In this document: in pieces, positions 55,564 to 64,000 of the stretch
Layout of the letters: each line of letters opens with the position of its first letter
Numbering within the stretch: the first letter of the stretch is position 1
From: Ruegeria haliotis
GTDB taxonomy: Bacteria; Pseudomonadota; Alphaproteobacteria; Rhodobacterales; Rhodobacteraceae
Assembly (NCBI RefSeq): GCF_013377785.1
Contig: NZ_JABXWT010000001.1
Coordinates: 496,001-560,000, forward strand
DNA length: 64,000 nt
Direction: 5' to 3'
Position numbers and translations under genes: made by a program
The notes under the pieces: generated by a model
Told to the model about the DNA's origin: nothing
Databases searched by the model: none
The model's input: the letters and a program-made list of their open reading frames with translations, nothing else

Positions 55564-56770
55564 GCGCCGCCAGTTCCTTTACTTTGAGGATTGAGACCTG
55601 CTCGATCCCATAAGCCGCCGCGCCTTTGGCCCACATCAGATCGCCCCAGTGATTGACTTTGATTTCCGGTAGCGGAGCATCGACATTCACAACGCCGCTT
55701 TGAAGGCGGTTCATCACCTCCTCGGAGCAAAGGTGCTCAAAGCTCATCTGAGCCCCGGACAGGATAATGCACTCGGGGTCAAACAGGTTGACCAGATTGG
55801 ACAATCCCAGACCAAACATCTGGCCCGCGCGCTCAAGAACTGAAATCGCCCTTTGATCTCCTGATCTGGCGCTGTCCCGGATATCTGCAACTGTTTCTGT
55901 GCCTTTGCCTTGACCGGCAACGGTCACTTCACGGATGAGCGCATAGTCACCGACATACGCTTCAAGACATCCACGTTGTCCGCATTGGCACAAGGCACCA
56001 TCAAGTTGAACTTTGATGTGTCCGAACTCTGCCCCACAGCCTCTTTCTCCTCGGTAGAGCTTGCCGTCCAACACGATACCAAGACCCAAGCCATGTTCGA
56101 TCGTGACCACCAGGAAATTCCGCAAACCTTTGCCCAGCCCAAAGTGCTGTTCTGCCTTTGCAACGAGGTTCGTGTCATTTTCTATAAACGCGGGGAAGGG
56201 AAGCTCTGCCTCCAATAACCGACTTAAGTCAACGTTCCGCTCTGTAAGCGATGACGACCAATGCACAAAGTTTTTGTCGGCTTCGACAAGGCCCGCAATT
56301 CCGATGGAAACGCCGGATAGATGCCGGAGTGACCCATCCATCAACGCGCATGCCTCCTCCAGCGCAGTGCGAATGGCACTCACGAAAGCGCTTGGGGTCA
56401 TTCGGGCGTGATCAAGGGGGTGATTGTGCGATGCGACTTCATTGCCTTCAAAATCAACGATGATGACTGAGATCACGTGACGCGCGATCTTGAGCCCGGC
56501 AACAATAAAAGAACTGCCATCCAGTTGGAGCGAGACCCTGGGCCGCCCTCTCTTTGCAGTCTTGGATTGTGGTTCACCTTCGATCTCTTTGATCAGGCCA
56601 GCGGATATAAGGTCGGCGGTTGCGGCAGTAATCGTCGCGGGGCTGGTTTGTAACGCGCTGGCGATATCAATTCGGGAGATCGCCCCCTTTGCTCGAATGT
56701 GCTCCAGAACGCGCAGACGGGTCAGATTTCTTTGGTCCATCGAATTTGGAGAAGCGCTGCTTTTCAGCAT
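55553..56770 (-). CDS. ROK-family transcriptional regulator (XylR type)
   Basis: 405 residues. N-terminal winged helix-turn-helix (I-S-R-I-D-I-A-S-A-L-Q-T-S-P-A-T-I), then the ROK sugar-kinase-like domain with E-F-G-H-I-K and the zinc motif C-Q-C-G-Q-R-G-C-L-E-A (about residues 258-268). Such XylR-type repressors bind xylose or glucose and control xyl genes. Divergent from xylF with a 151-base shared control region. Confidence 0.9.
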   Translation of the reverse strand: MLKSSASPNSMDQRNLTRLRVLEHIRAKGAISRIDIASALQTSPATITAATADLISAGLIKEIEGEPQSKTAKRGRPRVSLQLDGSSFIVAGLKIARHVISVIIVDFEGNEVASHNHPLDHARMTPSAFVSAIRTALEEACALMDGSLRHLSGVSIGIAGLVEADKNFVHWSSSLTERNVDLSRLLEAELPFPAFIENDTNLVAKAEQHFGLGKGLRNFLVVTIEHGLGLGIVLDGKLYRGERGCGAEFGHIKVQLDGALCQCGQRGCLEAYVGDYALIREVTVAGQGKGTETVADIRDSARSGDQRAISVLERAGQMFGLGLSNLVNLFDPECIILSGAQMSFEHLCSEEVMNRLQSGVVNVDAPLPEIKVNHWGDLMWAKGAAAYGIEQVSILKVKELAAHAS

Positions 56771-56921
56771 GGTGTCCTCGCGAATCTAGTTGCCGCTTCA
56801 ATCTATTTGGAATTTGGGGCTTCTAATAGACTAAATATTTTACCGGCTGAAATAAATATGATATTCAAAGTTGTGAGAGTCACGAATCAAGAAGCGATGA
56901 CTCAGCAAATGGGAGAAAATC
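56771..56921. promoter_or_regulatory. Divergent xyl control region
   Basis: 151 bases between the ROK regulator and xylF, strongly AT-rich in the middle (56815-56865). Small AT palindromes occur: AAATATTT (about 56833-56840) and AATAT-G-ATATT (about 56855-56865). They are candidates for the ROK regulator's operator, but no strong long palindrome is present. The xylF ATG has GGGAG about eight bases upstream. Confidence 0.4.
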
Positions 56922-57941
56922 ATGAACCGAATTCTCAGCTTCTCAGCTGTAGTTGCACTGTTGGGTACTACTGCGTTCGCGGAACCAGTTGTTGGCGTTA
57001 GCTGGTCCAACTTTCAGGAAGAACGTTGGAAAACAGACGAGGCTGCGATCAAATCCGCGCTTGAAGCCGGTGGCGCCGAATACCTTTCGGCGGATGCGCA
57101 ATCGTCTTCCGCAAAACAGCTGTCAGATGTCGAAAGCCTGATCGCGCAGGGTGTCGATGCCCTGATTATTCTGGCGCAAGATGCTCAGGCCATTGGACCA
57201 GCGGTTCAGGCGGCAGCTGATGAAGGTATTCCTGTAATCGCGTACGACCGTCTCATCGAAGACGACCGTGCCTTTTACCTGACCTTTGACAATGTCGAAG
57301 TTGGACGGATGCAGGCACGCGCGGTTTTTGACGCTATGCCCAAAGGCAACTACGTGATGATCAAAGGCTCGCCCACCGATCCGAACGCGGATTTCCTGAG
57401 GGGTGGTCAGCAAGAGATCATTCAAGCCTCGGTCGAGAGCGGAGACATCGTTATCGTCGGTGAGGCGTATACCGATGGCTGGCTTCCAGCCAACGCGCAG
57501 CGAAACATGGAGCAACTCCTGACCGCGAATGAGAACAACGTTGACGCGGTCGTCGCATCAAATGACGGAACCGCCGGCGGCGTCGTTGCGGCACTTACAG
57601 CACAGGGCATGGAAGGTATTCCAGTCTCGGGGCAGGATGGCGATCATGCTGCTTTAAACCGGGTTGCGCTGGGCACTCAGACCGTTTCGGTTTGGAAGGA
57701 TGCCCGCGAGCTTGGTAAAGCAGCCGGTGAAATCGCAGTCGCACTGAGCAGCGGAACAAGCTCGGCCGACGTCGAAGGCGCGGTAAGCTGGACATCACCG
57801 GGTGGCACAGAGATGAGCTCGGTCTTCCTGGCGCCGATTCCGATCACCAAGGACAACCTGTCGGTTGTTGTCGATGCCGGTTGGATCCCGTTGGAGGATC
57901 TGTGTCAGGGCGTTGAAAACGGCCCTGCACCTTGTAACTAA
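56922..57941 (+). CDS. xylF: D-xylose ABC transporter substrate-binding protein
   Basis: 339 residues. Signal peptide about 1-20 (ending T-A-F-A). Type-I sugar-binding fold: D-A-L-I-I-L-A-Q-D-A, P-V-I-A-Y-D-R-L-I (sugar-binding Arg), S-N-D-G-T-A-G-G and V-S-G-Q-D-G-D, a pattern close to E. coli XylF. Periplasmic xylose binder. Followed by a stem-loop before xylH. Confidence 0.95.
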   Translation: MNRILSFSAVVALLGTTAFAEPVVGVSWSNFQEERWKTDEAAIKSALEAGGAEYLSADAQSSSAKQLSDVESLIAQGVDALIILAQDAQAIGPAVQAAADEGIPVIAYDRLIEDDRAFYLTFDNVEVGRMQARAVFDAMPKGNYVMIKGSPTDPNADFLRGGQQEIIQASVESGDIVIVGEAYTDGWLPANAQRNMEQLLTANENNVDAVVASNDGTAGGVVAALTAQGMEGIPVSGQDGDHAALNRVALGTQTVSVWKDARELGKAAGEIAVALSSGTSSADVEGAVSWTSPGGTEMSSVFLAPIPITKDNLSVVVDAGWIPLEDLCQGVENGPAPCN

Positions 57942-57948
57942 ACCCACA

Positions 57949-57978
57949 GTCCCTGGCCTACACTGTTGGGCCGGGGAC
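57949..57978 (+). promoter_or_regulatory. Stem-loop between xylF and xylH
   Basis: Ten-base-pair stem GTCCCTGGCC / GGCCGGGGAC (57949-57958, 57969-57978; one T-G pair), ten-base loop, no T-run. It mirrors the hairpin after the other binding-protein gene at 41056-41084 and likely sets higher expression of the binding protein than of the permease. Confidence 0.7.
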
Positions 57979-58003
57979 CATTGCTGAATATGAAAGATCG
58001 GAT

Positions 58004-59302
58004 ATGACCGAAACTTCGTCTCAGCCGGTACCTCAGAAAGCTAAGCCCAGCCTGTTCCAGCAGTTGGAACTGGACATGCGGCTTTTGGGAATGATCGGCG
58101 CATTTATCATCCTTTGTATCGGGTTCAACATCTTCACCGATGGGCGGTTCTTGACGCCTCGAAACCTGTTCAACCTGTCGATACAGACGGTGTCCGTCGC
58201 CATCATGGCCTGTGGAATGGTCTTCATTATTGTCACACGCCACATCGATCTTTCCGTTGGCGCATTGTTGGCAACAGCATCAGCAGTGATGGCGGTAACG
58301 CAAACCGAGTTGCTGCCGCATATTCTGGGGATGGGTCTGGGCAACCCGGCGACGTGGGCGATCACGATTGTGGTCGGTCTTCTGGTCGGAACGCTGATCG
58401 GGGCGTTTCATGGTTGGATGGTTGGATATCTGACAATTCCCGCCTTCATTGTGACGCTTGGTGGATTTTTAGTCTGGCGAAACGTAGCGTGGTATTTGAC
58501 CAGGGGACAAACGATTGGACCTTTGGACAGCACATTCCTGATGTTCGGTGGGACAAACGGTACGTTAGGAACAACGACAAGCTGGATGTTTGGTCTGTTC
58601 GCCACGGCAATCGCGATCTGGGCGCTCTGGGGCGGCAGACGAGCGAAGGCCGCCCATGGTTTCCCAGTCAAACCTGTATGGGCTGAGACCACTTTGGCTG
58701 GCATTATTGCGGTCGCGATACTCGGATATGTGTACGTCGTAAACAGCTACGCTATTCCGACCCGCAGGCTGCAACGGATGTTTGAAGCCCGTGGCGAAAC
58801 GATGCCGGAAGGCCTGGTTGTTGGGTACGGCATTCCGATTTCGGTTCTTATTCTGATTATCGTTGCCGTCAGCCTGACTATTGTGGCGCGCAAAACCCGG
58901 TTTGGCCGGTATATCTTTGCCACTGGTGGAAATCCGGATGCGGCTGAGCTGTCCGGAATCAATACGCGACTGCTGACGGTAAAAATTTTCGCACTGATGG
59001 GTTTTCTCTGTGCCGTTTCGGCTGTGGTCGCTTCGGCGCGATTGGCCAACCACTCCAACGATATCGGTACACTGGATGAACTACGGGTGATCGCAGCTGC
59101 TGTCATCGGAGGAACTGCACTGTCGGGCGGGATAGGGACCATCTATGGCGCGATACTCGGTGCGTTGATCATGCAGGCGCTTCAGTCCGGTATGGCGATG
59201 GTCGGCGTAGATGCACCGTTCCAGAACATCGTTGTCGGCGGCGTACTGGTCTTGGCCGTCTATATCGACATCGTCTATCGCAAGCGATTGGGGGCAAAGT
59301 AA
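58004..59302 (+). CDS. xylH: D-xylose ABC transporter permease
   Basis: 432 residues with about twelve hydrophobic segments, longer than RbsC-type permeases as expected for Xyl[17 protein letters not shown] (residues ~77-92) and [12 protein letters not shown] (residues ~307-318) are family motifs; the C-terminal part has [11 protein letters not shown]. The stop overlaps the xylG start by one base. Confidence 0.94.
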   Translation: MTETSSQPVPQKAKPSLFQQLELDMRLLGMIGAFIILCIGFNIFTDGRFLTPRNLFNLSIQTVSVAIMACGMVFIIVTRHIDLSVGALLATASAVMAVTQTELLPHILGMGLGNPATWAITIVVGLLVGTLIGAFHGWMVGYLTIPAFIVTLGGFLVWRNVAWYLTRGQTIGPLDSTFLMFGGTNGTLGTTTSWMFGLFATAIAIWALWGGRRAKAAHGFPVKPVWAETTLAGIIAVAILGYVYVVNSYAIPTRRLQRMFEARGETMPEGLVVGYGIPISVLILIIVAVSLTIVARKTRFGRYIFATGGNPDAAELSGINTRLLTVKIFALMGFLCAVSAVVASARLANHSNDIGTLDELRVIAAAVIGGTALSGGIGTIYGAILGALIMQALQSGMAMVGVDAPFQNIVVGGVLVLAVYIDIVYRKRLGAK

Positions 59303-60105
59303 TGCAAGCTCAGGAAACGCAGAAAACGCCTCTGAGTTCGGGTCGCGGTTCGGGAGCGGCGCCATTGGTTGAAATGCGTGACATTTCGATTTCCTTCGGC
59401 GGGGTCAAGGCGGTGGACCATGTGTCGGTTGATCTCTACCCGGGCGAGGTTGTCGGCCTGCTGGGGCACAACGGGGCAGGGAAGTCTACTTTGATCAAGG
59501 TTCTGTCTGGTGCCTATCAGATGGACCATGGAGAGATCCTGATCGATGGGAAATCGGTTGAGATCAACAATCCACGGGATGCGCGCGCAAACAACATCGA
59601 GACAATCTATCAAACGCTCGCTTTGGCCGACAATCTGGATGCGACTTCAAACCTTTTCCTTGGCCGGGAAATGATAACGTCTTTTGGGCTGGTCAACGAT
59701 GCAGCCATGGAGGCCGAGTGCCGAAAGATCATGGCACAGCTGAACCCGAACTTTCAGAAATTCAACGACCCTGTTTCTGCACTGTCTGGTGGTCAGCGGC
59801 AGTCTGTGGCCATCGCGCGCGCGGTCTATTTCAACGCCCGCATTTTGATCATGGATGAGCCCACCGCGGCGCTGGGTCCGCATGAGACACAAATGGTCGC
59901 AGAGCTAATCCATCAACTAAAGGCGCAGGGCATCGGGATTTTCCTGATCGATCATGATGTCCACGCTGTCATGGACTTGTGCGATCGCGCGTCCGTCATG
60001 AAGAACGGGCAATTGGTCGGAACGGTGGATATCCCCGATGTGACCGACGACGATCTTTTGTCGATGATTATTCTGGGTAAGAAACCCGGGCAAAAAACGG
60101 AATAA
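59302..60105 (+). CDS. xylG: D-xylose ABC transporter ATP-binding protein, single domain
   Basis: 267 residues with one nucleotide-binding domain: Walker [10 protein letters not shown] (about 55-63), signature [14 protein letters not shown], Walker [13 protein letters not shown]. coli XylG has two fused domains (about 510 residues); this half-size form must dimerise and is usual in alphaproteobacteria. Ten bases before xylA. Confidence 0.94.
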   Translation: MQAQETQKTPLSSGRGSGAAPLVEMRDISISFGGVKAVDHVSVDLYPGEVVGLLGHNGAGKSTLIKVLSGAYQMDHGEILIDGKSVEINNPRDARANNIETIYQTLALADNLDATSNLFLGREMITSFGLVNDAAMEAECRKIMAQLNPNFQKFNDPVSALSGGQRQSVAIARAVYFNARILIMDEPTAALGPHETQMVAELIHQLKAQGIGIFLIDHDVHAVMDLCDRASVMKNGQLVGTVDIPDVTDDDLLSMIILGKKPGQKTE

Positions 60106-60115
60106 GGTACTCGCC

Positions 60116-61423
60116 ATGACAAGCGGATTCTTTGAAGGGATCGAAAAGGTCCGGTACGAAGGCACGGATAGCAGAAACCCTCTCGCCTTCCGCCACTACG
60201 ACCCTGACGAAATCGTTATGGGTAAACGCATGGAAGATCACCTGAGGTTTGCAGTGGCGTGGTGGCATTCCTTTGCATGGGAAGGTGGAGACCCCTTTGG
60301 CGGGTCAACTTTTGTTCGCCCGTGGCACCCGCAGGACGACATGGGACGTGCGCGGATGAAAGCGGATGTCGCCTTTGAGATGTTCGAGATTCTGGGCCAA
60401 CCTTACTTTTGCTGGCACGATGTAGACATTAGACCCGAACAGGGGAACTTTGCTGACAATCTTAAAACGCTGGATGAAATTACCGATTATATCGGTGAAA
60501 AGATGCAGTCAGCTGGAACCAAATTGCTTTGGGGTACTGCCAATATGTTCAGCCATAGACGCTGGATGGCAGGGGCCAGCACCAATCCCGATCCGGATGT
60601 TTTTGCTTTTGCGGCCGCCACAGTGAAATCATGCATCGATGCCACCCATAAATTGGGCGGTGAAAACTATGTACTTTGGGGCGGGCGAGAAGGGTACGAA
60701 ACTCTGCTCAACACCGACATGAAAACAGAGCTCGATCATATGGGTCGGTTTCTGAACATGGTTGTGGAGTACAAGCACAAAATCGGGTTCAAAGGTACCA
60801 TACTGGTCGAACCCAAGCCGCAGGAACCGTCGAAACACCAATATGACTATGATGCCGCAACCTGCATCGGGTTCCTCAGGAAGTACGGACTTGAAGACGA
60901 GGTGAAGCTGAACCTCGAACAGGGTCACGCAATCCTTGCCGGTCACAGTTTCGAACATGAAATTTCCGTAGCCGCAGCAGAAGACATGTTGGGCTCTATC
61001 GATATGAACCGGAACGACTACCAGTCCGGGTGGGACACAGATCAGTTCCCGAACAACACACCAGAGGTCGCTCTGGCCTATTACTATATTCTGAAGGCTG
61101 GCGGGTTTTCGACTGGTGGAACCAATTTTGACGCGAAGTTGCGCCGACAATCGATCAACGCAGAAGATCTTGTCGCAGCACATGTCGGTGGTATGGACAT
61201 ATGTGCCAGAGGGCTAAAGGCTGCTGCCGCAATGATTGAGGATGGTGGCCTTGAGGCCGATTTGGCCCACAGGTATTCCGGTTGGAACTCCCCGGAGGCG
61301 CAGTCCATGTTGGGCAGCAGTCTTGAGGAAATCTCTTCTCGTGTTCTCAGAGAGAATATCAACCCAGAGCCGCAATCTGGTCGACAGGAATTGTTAGAGA
61401 ACCATGTGAACAGGTTTGTCTGA
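60116..61423 (+). CDS. xylA: Xylose isomerase
   Basis: Converts D-xylose to D-xylulose. 435 residues, class II length. Active-site motifs: W-H-D-V-D-I-R-P-E (catalytic His and Asp), [11 protein letters not shown] (metal Glu and Lys), and [14 protein letters not shown] (metal ligands). Last gene of the xylFHGA operon; its product is used by xylB, encoded about 10 kb upstream. Confidence 0.96.
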   Translation: MTSGFFEGIEKVRYEGTDSRNPLAFRHYDPDEIVMGKRMEDHLRFAVAWWHSFAWEGGDPFGGSTFVRPWHPQDDMGRARMKADVAFEMFEILGQPYFCWHDVDIRPEQGNFADNLKTLDEITDYIGEKMQSAGTKLLWGTANMFSHRRWMAGASTNPDPDVFAFAAATVKSCIDATHKLGGENYVLWGGREGYETLLNTDMKTELDHMGRFLNMVVEYKHKIGFKGTILVEPKPQEPSKHQYDYDAATCIGFLRKYGLEDEVKLNLEQGHAILAGHSFEHEISVAAAEDMLGSIDMNRNDYQSGWDTDQFPNNTPEVALAYYYILKAGGFSTGGTNFDAKLRRQSINAEDLVAAHVGGMDICARGLKAAAAMIEDGGLEADLAHRYSGWNSPEAQSMLGSSLEEISSRVLRENINPEPQSGRQELLENHVNRFV

Positions 61424-61459
61424 TTTACACTGACGAAAGAAACTGGTCTGGGGCGAGCA

Positions 61460-61478
61460 GGGGGCGACCTCTGCCCCC
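61460..61478 (+). terminator. GC-rich hairpin after xylA
   Basis: GGGGGC (61460-61465) and GCCCCC (61473-61478) form a six-base-pair stem with a seven-base loop, 36 bases after the xylA stop. No T-run follows, so termination may be weak or Rho-assisted. Confidence 0.4.
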
Positions 61479-61640
61479 CACACCAATCCCAATCAAACAG
61501 TGAACCCTGATTTGGAATCTTGCCGTAAGACACGCGACCAACGGTAGCTTATACCCGTGGCGCTTGCGTTTGTGGGTTCGGATCTCATTGTTGGCTACGA
61601 TGTGATCCGAACCCTCTTGCACTCAAATGCTCGAACCGGA

Positions 61641-61671
61641 CCCCATGGCACTGGCAGGCAGTACCATGGGG
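61641..61671. repeat. Long hairpin between convergent xylA and RTX gene
   Basis: CCCCATGG (61641-61648) pairs with CCATGGGG (61664-61671); inside it ACTG/CAGT also pair, giving a 12-bp stem with one C-A mismatch and a five-base loop. Ten bases before the stop of the minus-strand gene. No T-run on either strand. May serve as a bidirectional transcript end or processing barrier. Confidence 0.5.
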
Positions 61672-61681
61672 CCCGACCAAC

Positions 61682-64000
61682 TCAGATCAGGAAGGAGTCT
61701 TCTTCCATCATGTTGGCAAACAGCAGATCGGGAAGAATTTGATCATCGGGCTCAGCGGCCGCGTCCAAAGGTGAGGCTGGAACGTCGCCAGACGCATGAA
61801 GACTGACAAAATCAAAATCATCCAAGCCCGGCAAACCCGTCGAACGCGCGTATTCAGCAGTATCTTGCGGCAACGCTTTGAATTCCAGCTCATCGGCTGA
61901 GGCGTCCCAGTCGAGAGCGTCAACACCAACGGAATTGAGGGCGACCTTTTGATTAACCGAGATCGATGGGGCGATTTTTGGAGGAACGGGGCCGATAAAC
62001 CCACTTTCATCGAGATCGACACCGTAGAACGCTTCCACATCGACGGGGTCGGTGAAGTTGACCGCAGTTACAAACTCGCCCTGAGCGTCGAGTGTCCAGT
62101 CTGAATAGGTTCCGTCGACGTTTTTCCACAGCAGCCGATAGCCGTCAGTCGTGTCTTCGACCTGGATCGCTTCCCAACCGGCAAAGCTGTCAGGGCCCCT
62201 GAACTCACCGTTCTGGGTGACTTCGATGCTGCCGTCGATCAGGTACATGCCCCGTGTTGACGAGGCCAGCTCTGTCGAGCCGGTGCTTTCGATCGTCGTG
62301 TTGAAATGCCCGACTTCTCCGTCGTCGTTGAGATCGACGCCATAGAACTCTTCCACATCGATTAGATCGACGAGATTGGTGAAGTTGACAGCGGACACAA
62401 ACGCGCCCTGAGCGTCGAGCGTCCAATCCGAATAGGTGCCGTCGGCGCTTTTCCACAGCAAGCGATAGCCGCCATTTGAGTCTTCGACCTGGATTGCTTC
62501 CCAACCGGCAAAGCTGTCAGGGCCCCTGAACTCACCATTCTGGGTGACGTCGATGGTGCCGTTGATCACGTACACGCCACGTGTCGACGAGGCGAGGGAA
62601 ATGTCGTTGTTCTCGATCGTCGTGTTGAAATGCCCGACTTCTCCGTCGTCGTTGAGATCGACGTCGTAGAGCGTTTCCACATCGATTAGATCGATGGGGT
62701 CGGTGAAGTTGACCGCAGTTACAAACGCGCCCTGAGCGTCAAGTGTCCAGTCCGAATAGGTGCCGTCGGCGCTTTTCCACAACAACCGATAGCCGCCATT
62801 TGAGGCTTCGACCTGGATCGCTTCCCAACCGGCAAAGCTGTCAGGGCCCCTGAACTCACCGTTCTGGGTGACTTCGATGCTGCCGTCGATCAGGTACATG
62901 CCATGCGTCGATGAGGCCAGGGTTGTCGAACCGGCGCTTTCGACTGCGGAGACAAAATGTCCGACTACGCCATCGTTGTTGAGATCAGCCCCATAAAATT
63001 CTTCGACGTCGACGACATTGGTAAATTCGGTGGCGGATACAAATTGTCCCAGACTGTTCAATGTCCAGTCCGAATAGGTCCCGTTGCTGTGTTGCCACAA
63101 CAAGCGATAGCCGCCACCAGAGGTCTCGGTTTGGATCGCCTCCCAGCCAGCAAATGAGTTTTCCCCTATAACCTGACCATTCATTGTAACAGCGATATTG
63201 GATGAACCGCCGTTCAGCACATAAATCCCGTGGGCTGCGTGTTGCAGCACGGTGTCCGTCGTGTCGATATCGGAAATCAATGTTGCGGATGTCAATCCTG
63301 CCAGATCGTATTGTTGAGCTCCATTCAGAAACTGAAACAGTTCAACGTTCGACACGGTAAAAGTGACATATGTCAGGACATTCAGAAACTCGTAGCTGCT
63401 ACCGTTGTTAATGAACAGATAGCTGCTTGTCGCACTGATGAACCTTATGGTGTCAATCCCCGAACCACCGTCAAACGATCCGGCATTGTTGTTCACGATA
63501 GCGAGGTCGTTTCCTTCATTGCCGTTTACCGTATCGGCACCAGCCCCATTGGCAACATGAATGGTGTCGTTACCCTGGCCGCCGTTAACGGTGTTGTTGT
63601 TGGAGCCGTTGGAAAATGAATAAATCAGATCGTGGCCACCGTTGCCGTTCAGGACATTCTCTGCGGTATTCCCGGCAATCGTATCGTTGCCAGAGCCACC
63701 CGAGGCGTTTTCGATGACGACACCGTGCGCAATGGTAAAGCCACCCTGGACCCCATACACATATGAAACACCGCCACCGCCAAGCACGGAGTAATCCAAC
63801 GAAGCCGGGCGCAGGTCGATCTGAGCCCCACCGCTGCCGGTATGTCGGATCGTATCAATGCCGCCGGTGTCCCAAATCGCCTGATACCCAACGCCCGACG
63901 TGTTGTAGGACGCAAGGTTATAGCTGTTGGTGCCACCATTGTTTGACGTATTTGCGCCATACATCGCTTGCAGTGCCGCGATGTCCAAAGCACCAAGCCC
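61682..64000 (-). CDS. Serralysin/RTX-type secreted protein with four W-rich C-terminal modules (N-terminus outside window)
   Basis: 772 residues visible; the frame is open to base 64000, so the N-terminus is missing and a TTG near 63988 is internal. The visible start, L-D-I-A-A-L-Q-A-M-Y-G-A-N, is the end of the M10 serralysin catalytic/C-terminal junction. Next (about residues 85-160) come RTX nonapeptides such as G-G-S-G-N-D-T-I-A-G and G-G-Q-G-N-D-T-I. Then four modules of ~106-109 residues with Y-R-L-L-W-K-x-x-D-G-T-Y-S-D-W-T-L-D, matching the tryptophan-rich W_rich_C domain, each ending in a D-L-N-D-D-G-E-V-G calcium loop. Likely exported by type I secretion. Confidence 0.85.
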   Translation of the reverse strand, partial: GLGALDIAALQAMYGANTSNNGGTNSYNLASYNTSGVGYQAIWDTGGIDTIRHTGSGGAQIDLRPASLDYSVLGGGGVSYVYGVQGGFTIAHGVVIENASGGSGNDTIAGNTAENVLNGNGGHDLIYSFSNGSNNNTVNGGQGNDTIHVANGAGADTVNGNEGNDLAIVNNNAGSFDGGSGIDTIRFISATSSYLFINNGSSYEFLNVLTYVTFTVSNVELFQFLNGAQQYDLAGLTSATLISDIDTTDTVLQHAAHGIYVLNGGSSNIAVTMNGQVIGENSFAGWEAIQTETSGGGYRLLWQHSNGTYSDWTLNSLGQFVSATEFTNVVDVEEFYGADLNNDGVVGHFVSAVESAGSTTLASSTHGMYLIDGSIEVTQNGEFRGPDSFAGWEAIQVEASNGGYRLLWKSADGTYSDWTLDAQGAFVTAVNFTDPIDLIDVETLYDVDLNDDGEVGHFNTTIENNDISLASSTRGVYVINGTIDVTQNGEFRGPDSFAGWEAIQVEDSNGGYRLLWKSADGTYSDWTLDAQGAFVSAVNFTNLVDLIDVEEFYGVDLNDDGEVGHFNTTIESTGSTELASSTRGMYLIDGSIEVTQNGEFRGPDSFAGWEAIQVEDTTDGYRLLWKNVDGTYSDWTLDAQGEFVTAVNFTDPVDVEAFYGVDLDESGFIGPVPPKIAPSISVNQKVALNSVGVDALDWDASADELEFKALPQDTAEYARSTGLPGLDDFDFVSLHASGDVPASPLDAAAEPDDQILPDLLFANMMEEDSFLI
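62157..63130 (-). repeat. Tandem ~320-bp repeats inside the RTX gene
   Basis: A well-conserved segment starting TCGACCTGGAT(C/T)GCTTCCCA recurs at 62157, 62484 and 62808, with a diverged copy (TCGGTTTGGATCGCCTCCCA) at about 63126. Periods are 327, 324 and 318 bases, all multiples of three. The three downstream copies are nearly identical at DNA level, a sign of recent duplication or gene conversion. Confidence 0.85.

Noticed and set aside
62157..63130. CRISPR-like array
   Set aside because: Repeat units are ~320 bases, in frame, and encode protein modules; they are coding duplications.

Overview
The window looks like chromosomal DNA from an alphaproteobacterium of the Rhodobacterales, most likely the marine Roseobacter group. 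The evidence is a complex I operon with the interleaved small genes typical of that order (DUF5337, DUF5333, MAPEG and carboxymuconolactone-decarboxylase-like proteins), a NuoE with a long C-terminal extension, and fairly high GC with alphaproteobacterial neighbours such as coaX-rnj, pleD-DUF3572 and tmk-holB-tatD. I see no insertion sequence, prophage, integrase or CRISPR array. The genus cannot be fixed from the sequence alone.

Layout. Bases 2-15723 hold the nuo operon from a truncated nuoD through nuoN, closed by a strong terminator, then birA-coaX-rnj (15778-18982). Bases 18992-20117 carry a NUDIX hydrolase and a DUF983 protein on the minus strand. Bases 20342-22243 carry an EF-hand protein, an ECF sigma factor, a probable anti-sigma factor and a Spy/CnrX-like periplasmic sensor. 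Bases 22248-28115 hold a PleD-type diguanylate cyclase, DUF3572, a HAD phosphatase, a non-pyrrolysine MttB homologue, and an H-NOX-fold protein coupled to a second diguanylate cyclase. Bases 28244-35670 are a minus-strand run: SPOR lipoprotein, D-Ala-D-Ala carboxypeptidase, tmk, holB, tatD, MBL hydrolase, AEC transporter, CbiX-like chelatase. A tRNA-Ser(UGA) follows at 35873-35962, then about 2.7 kb of sparse accessory genes and a MOSC protein.

Bases 39724-64000 are dominated by carbohydrate use. A 10.5-kb operon (39724-50209) encodes a sugar or polyol ABC importer with two ATPases and a tiny membrane protein, a DhaK-DhaL kinase, a LacI-type regulator, a TIM-barrel isomerase/epimerase and a Gfo/Idh/MocA dehydrogenase. 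Two near-identical palindromes with LacI-like CG centres lie upstream. Next is a D-xylose region: xylB, aldose 1-epimerase and a secreted dihaem peroxidase on the plus strand; a ROK regulator and a secreted CRTAC1/ASPIC-type protein on the minus strand; then xylF-xylH-xylG-xylA. The window ends inside a large secreted serralysin/RTX-type protein with four tryptophan-rich C-terminal modules.

The best candidates for new biology are: the H-NOX-like protein that has lost the haem-ligand His and the YxSxR motif but is still translationally coupled to a cyclase with an intact GGDEF and I-site; the 39.7-50.2-kb catabolic operon, whose substrate is unknown; and the periplasmic dihaem peroxidase and CRTAC1 proteins embedded in the xylose locus.
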